The notes below the pieces were generated by a model. That model was not told the origin of the DNA. It made no database searches and worked only from the letters and a program-made list of their open reading frames with translations. Position numbers and translations under genes: made by a program. A stretch of 64,000 bases of DNA from contig NZ_CP022989.1 of the NCBI RefSeq assembly GCF_002278075.1, forward strand, positions 1,798,001 to 1,862,000, in the 5' to 3' direction. This DNA is from Paraburkholderia aromaticivorans (GTDB lineage: Bacteria; Pseudomonadota; Gammaproteobacteria; Burkholderiales; Burkholderiaceae). Of this stretch, positions 62,441 through 64,000 are shown piece after piece. The number at the start of each line of letters is the position of its first letter. Within the stretch, counting starts at the first letter, position 1.

Positions 62441-62550
62441 ACGATTCTCCAGCAGGTGCGTTGTTAGGCATAGCTATGACAGGCATAGCCAAGACCGGCA
62501 TTTTAGCGTCTTTTGCACGCGGAACGGGCATTTGGCCGCATTCCGGACGC

Positions 62551-62556
62551 TATAAT
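62551..62556 (+). promoter_or_regulatory. Candidate -10 element for azlCD
   Basis: TATAAT in a GC-rich setting, 103 bases upstream of azlC. The -35 side is poor (TTTGGC or GGCATT). Confidence 0.35.
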
Positions 62557-62658
62557 CCGGCACACGCATAAATCAAATCCGGATGCGCCAGCGGGTGCTT
62601 GACGACCTGGCGCCGACTTCCCTTCATTGCGACGCCCTTGGCGCCCGCGTTTCGCTGC

Positions 62659-63405
62659 ATGCTCGCTCGTCTGTCCGCTACTGATCGCCGTGCCTTCCGC
62701 GAGGGCGCGCGTGACTATTCGCCCACGCTAATGGCGATTTTCTCCTGGGGGCTCGTCACCGGCATCGCCATGAGCAAATCGGTGCTCACGTTGCCGCAGG
62801 CGCTCACCATGTCGCTGCTGTGCTACGCCGGTTCGTCGCAACTGGCGGTGCTGCCGCTGCTCGCCGCCAAGCTGCCGGTCTGGACCGTGCTGCTAACCGC
62901 CGCGATGGTCAATACGCGTTTCGTGATATTTAGCGTCGGTCTGGCGCCGCACTTTTCCTATCTGTCGATGTGGCGGCGCATCGTGCTCGGCTATTTCAAC
63001 GGCGACGTGATCTACCTGCTGTTCCAGAAGAAGAGCTTCCCGACCGGCTATGTGCCGGGCAAGGAGGCGTACTACTGGGGCATGGCGGTGTGCAGCTGGC
63101 TGTCGTGGCAGGTGTCGTCGATCGCCGGGATTCTGCTGGCGAGCCTGATTCCGGACAACTGGGGCCTCGCGCTCGCGGGCACGCTGGCCTTGCTGCCTAT
63201 CATGGTGTCGGCGATCGCGACGCGCTCCACGCTGGTCGCGGTCACGATCGCCGGCGTGGTCTCGCTGCTCGCCTTCGACCTGCCGTACCGGCTCGCGCTG
63301 CCGCTCGCGGTGATCGCGGCAATCGTCGCCGGCAGCGCGGCCGACCTGATGGTCGAACGTGCCGACTTGCGCCGCATCCGCAACAGCGCCGGAGGTTCGC
63401 GATGA
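62659..63405 (+). CDS. azlC: AzlC-family branched-chain amino acid permease
   Basis: 248-residue inner-membrane subunit of the AzlCD (YgaZH-like) exporter. It contains FREGARDYSPTLMAIFSWGLVTG at the start and NTRFVIFSVGLAPHFS in the middle, typical of AzlC. Start at ATG 62659; an upstream TTG at 62599 is open. It overlaps azlD by ATGA. Confidence 0.9.
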   Translation: MLARLSATDRRAFREGARDYSPTLMAIFSWGLVTGIAMSKSVLTLPQALTMSLLCYAGSSQLAVLPLLAAKLPVWTVLLTAAMVNTRFVIFSVGLAPHFSYLSMWRRIVLGYFNGDVIYLLFQKKSFPTGYVPGKEAYYWGMAVCSWLSWQVSSIAGILLASLIPDNWGLALAGTLALLPIMVSAIATRSTLVAVTIAGVVSLLAFDLPYRLALPLAVIAAIVAGSAADLMVERADLRRIRNSAGGSR

Positions 63406-63725
63406 CGTCCACGCAGATCTGGCTGGCCATTTTCGGCATGACCTTCGTCACCGCCGTGACACGCGCCATGTTTCTGATCGGCGGCGAGCGCACCGTTTTG
63501 CCGGCCCGCGTGCAGCGAATGCTGCGCTACGCGCCGGCCGCGGCGCTCGCCGCCGTGGTGTTGCCGGACGTGCTGGCGACCCCGGAAGGGCTCTCGTTCG
63601 CGCTCTCGAACCATGAGTTCTACGCCACGCTCGCGGGTCTCGGATGGTTTTTGTGGCGGCGCACCATGCTCGGCACGATTGTCGTCGGAATGGTCGTGTT
63701 CACCCTGTTGCGCCTCTTCATGTGA
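63402..63725 (+). CDS. azlD: AzlD-family branched-chain amino acid transport protein
   Basis: 107 residues, four hydrophobic segments, MTSTQIWLAIFGMTFVTAVT start. Small partner of AzlC, together exporting branched-chain amino acids. Its ATG overlaps the azlC TGA. Confidence 0.9.
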   Translation: MTSTQIWLAIFGMTFVTAVTRAMFLIGGERTVLPARVQRMLRYAPAAALAAVVLPDVLATPEGLSFALSNHEFYATLAGLGWFLWRRTMLGTIVVGMVVFTLLRLFM

Positions 63726-64000
63726 CGGGATGAGAGGAGAAATGGTGCATTGCGGCATGCGCGCCGCATCCTTCAAATACGGGACATTCGCCCGGCCGCG
63801 GGTCAGAAGGCAGTGTGGATCAGTTAAAATGGTTGTTTCCGGGATGAGCGCGCCGGTGCAAGGCGCGCGAAGCCGCGGCCCGGCCGCCGGCACCCGATTC
63901 TGCGGAGCCGCTACCGTGCCTGAGCGCTGGAGTTCACCGCGCTCGCGTGCCGCGCGTCGTCCGCCACCGCCTTCCCATCAACTCGCACACACACGCCCAT
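63726..64000. other. Right end of window, no supported gene
   Basis: 275 bases. A frame starting with GTG at 63915 stays open to the window end but is too short to judge. A TTAAAAT at about 63823 could be a promoter element for a gene beyond the window. Confidence 0.4.

Noticed and set aside
63841..63900. GC-rich inverted segments near the window end as a terminator
   Set aside because: The pairing is diffuse and no T-run follows; it may only reflect base composition.

Overview
The window looks like chromosomal DNA from a Burkholderiaceae beta-proteobacterium, most likely Paraburkholderia or Burkholderia sensu lato. The GC content is high, the long antisense ORFs typical of GC-rich genomes are present, and several gene orders are ones I associate with that group: pepP-ubiH, miaB-phoH-ybeY-corC-lnt, and recA-recX-DUF2889-sucCD-terC-pilA-pglL. 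Almost all of it is core or metabolic DNA. The only mobile element I can see is one IS1182-type insertion sequence.

Layout. 1-3.7 kb: ubiH and pepP (ubiquinone synthesis, aminopeptidase P), then a YibF-type glutathione transferase. 3.7-10.4 kb: a minus-strand cluster miaB-phoH-ybeY-chaC-corC-lnt (tRNA modification, ribosome maturation, lipoprotein acylation) with a ChaC-like gene inserted. 10.6-14.9 kb: a LysR regulator divergent from a VOC gene and an MFS exporter; the VOC gene is broken by the IS, and removing the IS plus one 4-bp target copy restores the frame exactly. 15-17.7 kb: an XRE-cupin regulator, an FMN riboswitch with ribB, and a HAD phosphatase. 17.9-24.7 kb: glycerol catabolism (glpD, glpK, glpF, with glpR further upstream), interspersed with a small lipoprotein, a TetR regulator and a small unknown gene. 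25-28.6 kb: a cytoplasmic gamma-glutamyltransferase-family enzyme, a ferritin-like di-iron protein and an FMN split-barrel protein. 28.6-33.3 kb: a 13-bp tandem array abutting rhlE, a hemolysin III family protein and two secreted multiheme cytochromes c. 33.6-35.7 kb: copC-copD and two small genes. 36-40.3 kb: dgoD with a divergent GntR regulator, then an emrB-type exporter and a divergent marR around a 28-bp perfect palindrome.

40.5-46.2 kb: a small secreted protein, a fused remnant joining the start of an agmatinase gene to the end of a LysR gene, tRNA-Met, an MHS-family transporter and a two-component system. 46.4-52.2 kb: recA (with a LexA box), recX, a DUF2889 gene, sucC, sucD and terC. 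52.3-57.4 kb: a type IV pilin with a long leader, its probable O-oligosaccharyltransferase, moaC and a BepA-like M48 protease. 57.5-64 kb: an unrecognised conserved gene, a YheT-type hydrolase, a SnoaL-like protein, waaF, a zinc-finger protein, ilvE, and the branched-chain amino acid exporter azlC-azlD. The last 275 bases hold no gene I can support.

I found no CRISPR array, prophage, toxin-antitoxin pair or clear new defence system. The most informative observations are the exactly reversible IS insertion, the in-frame speB-LysR chimera, several uncatalogued palindromic operators, the tandem arrays, and a few protein oddities: an SPA motif in GlpF, a long prepilin leader and a periplasmic insert in the MHS transporter.
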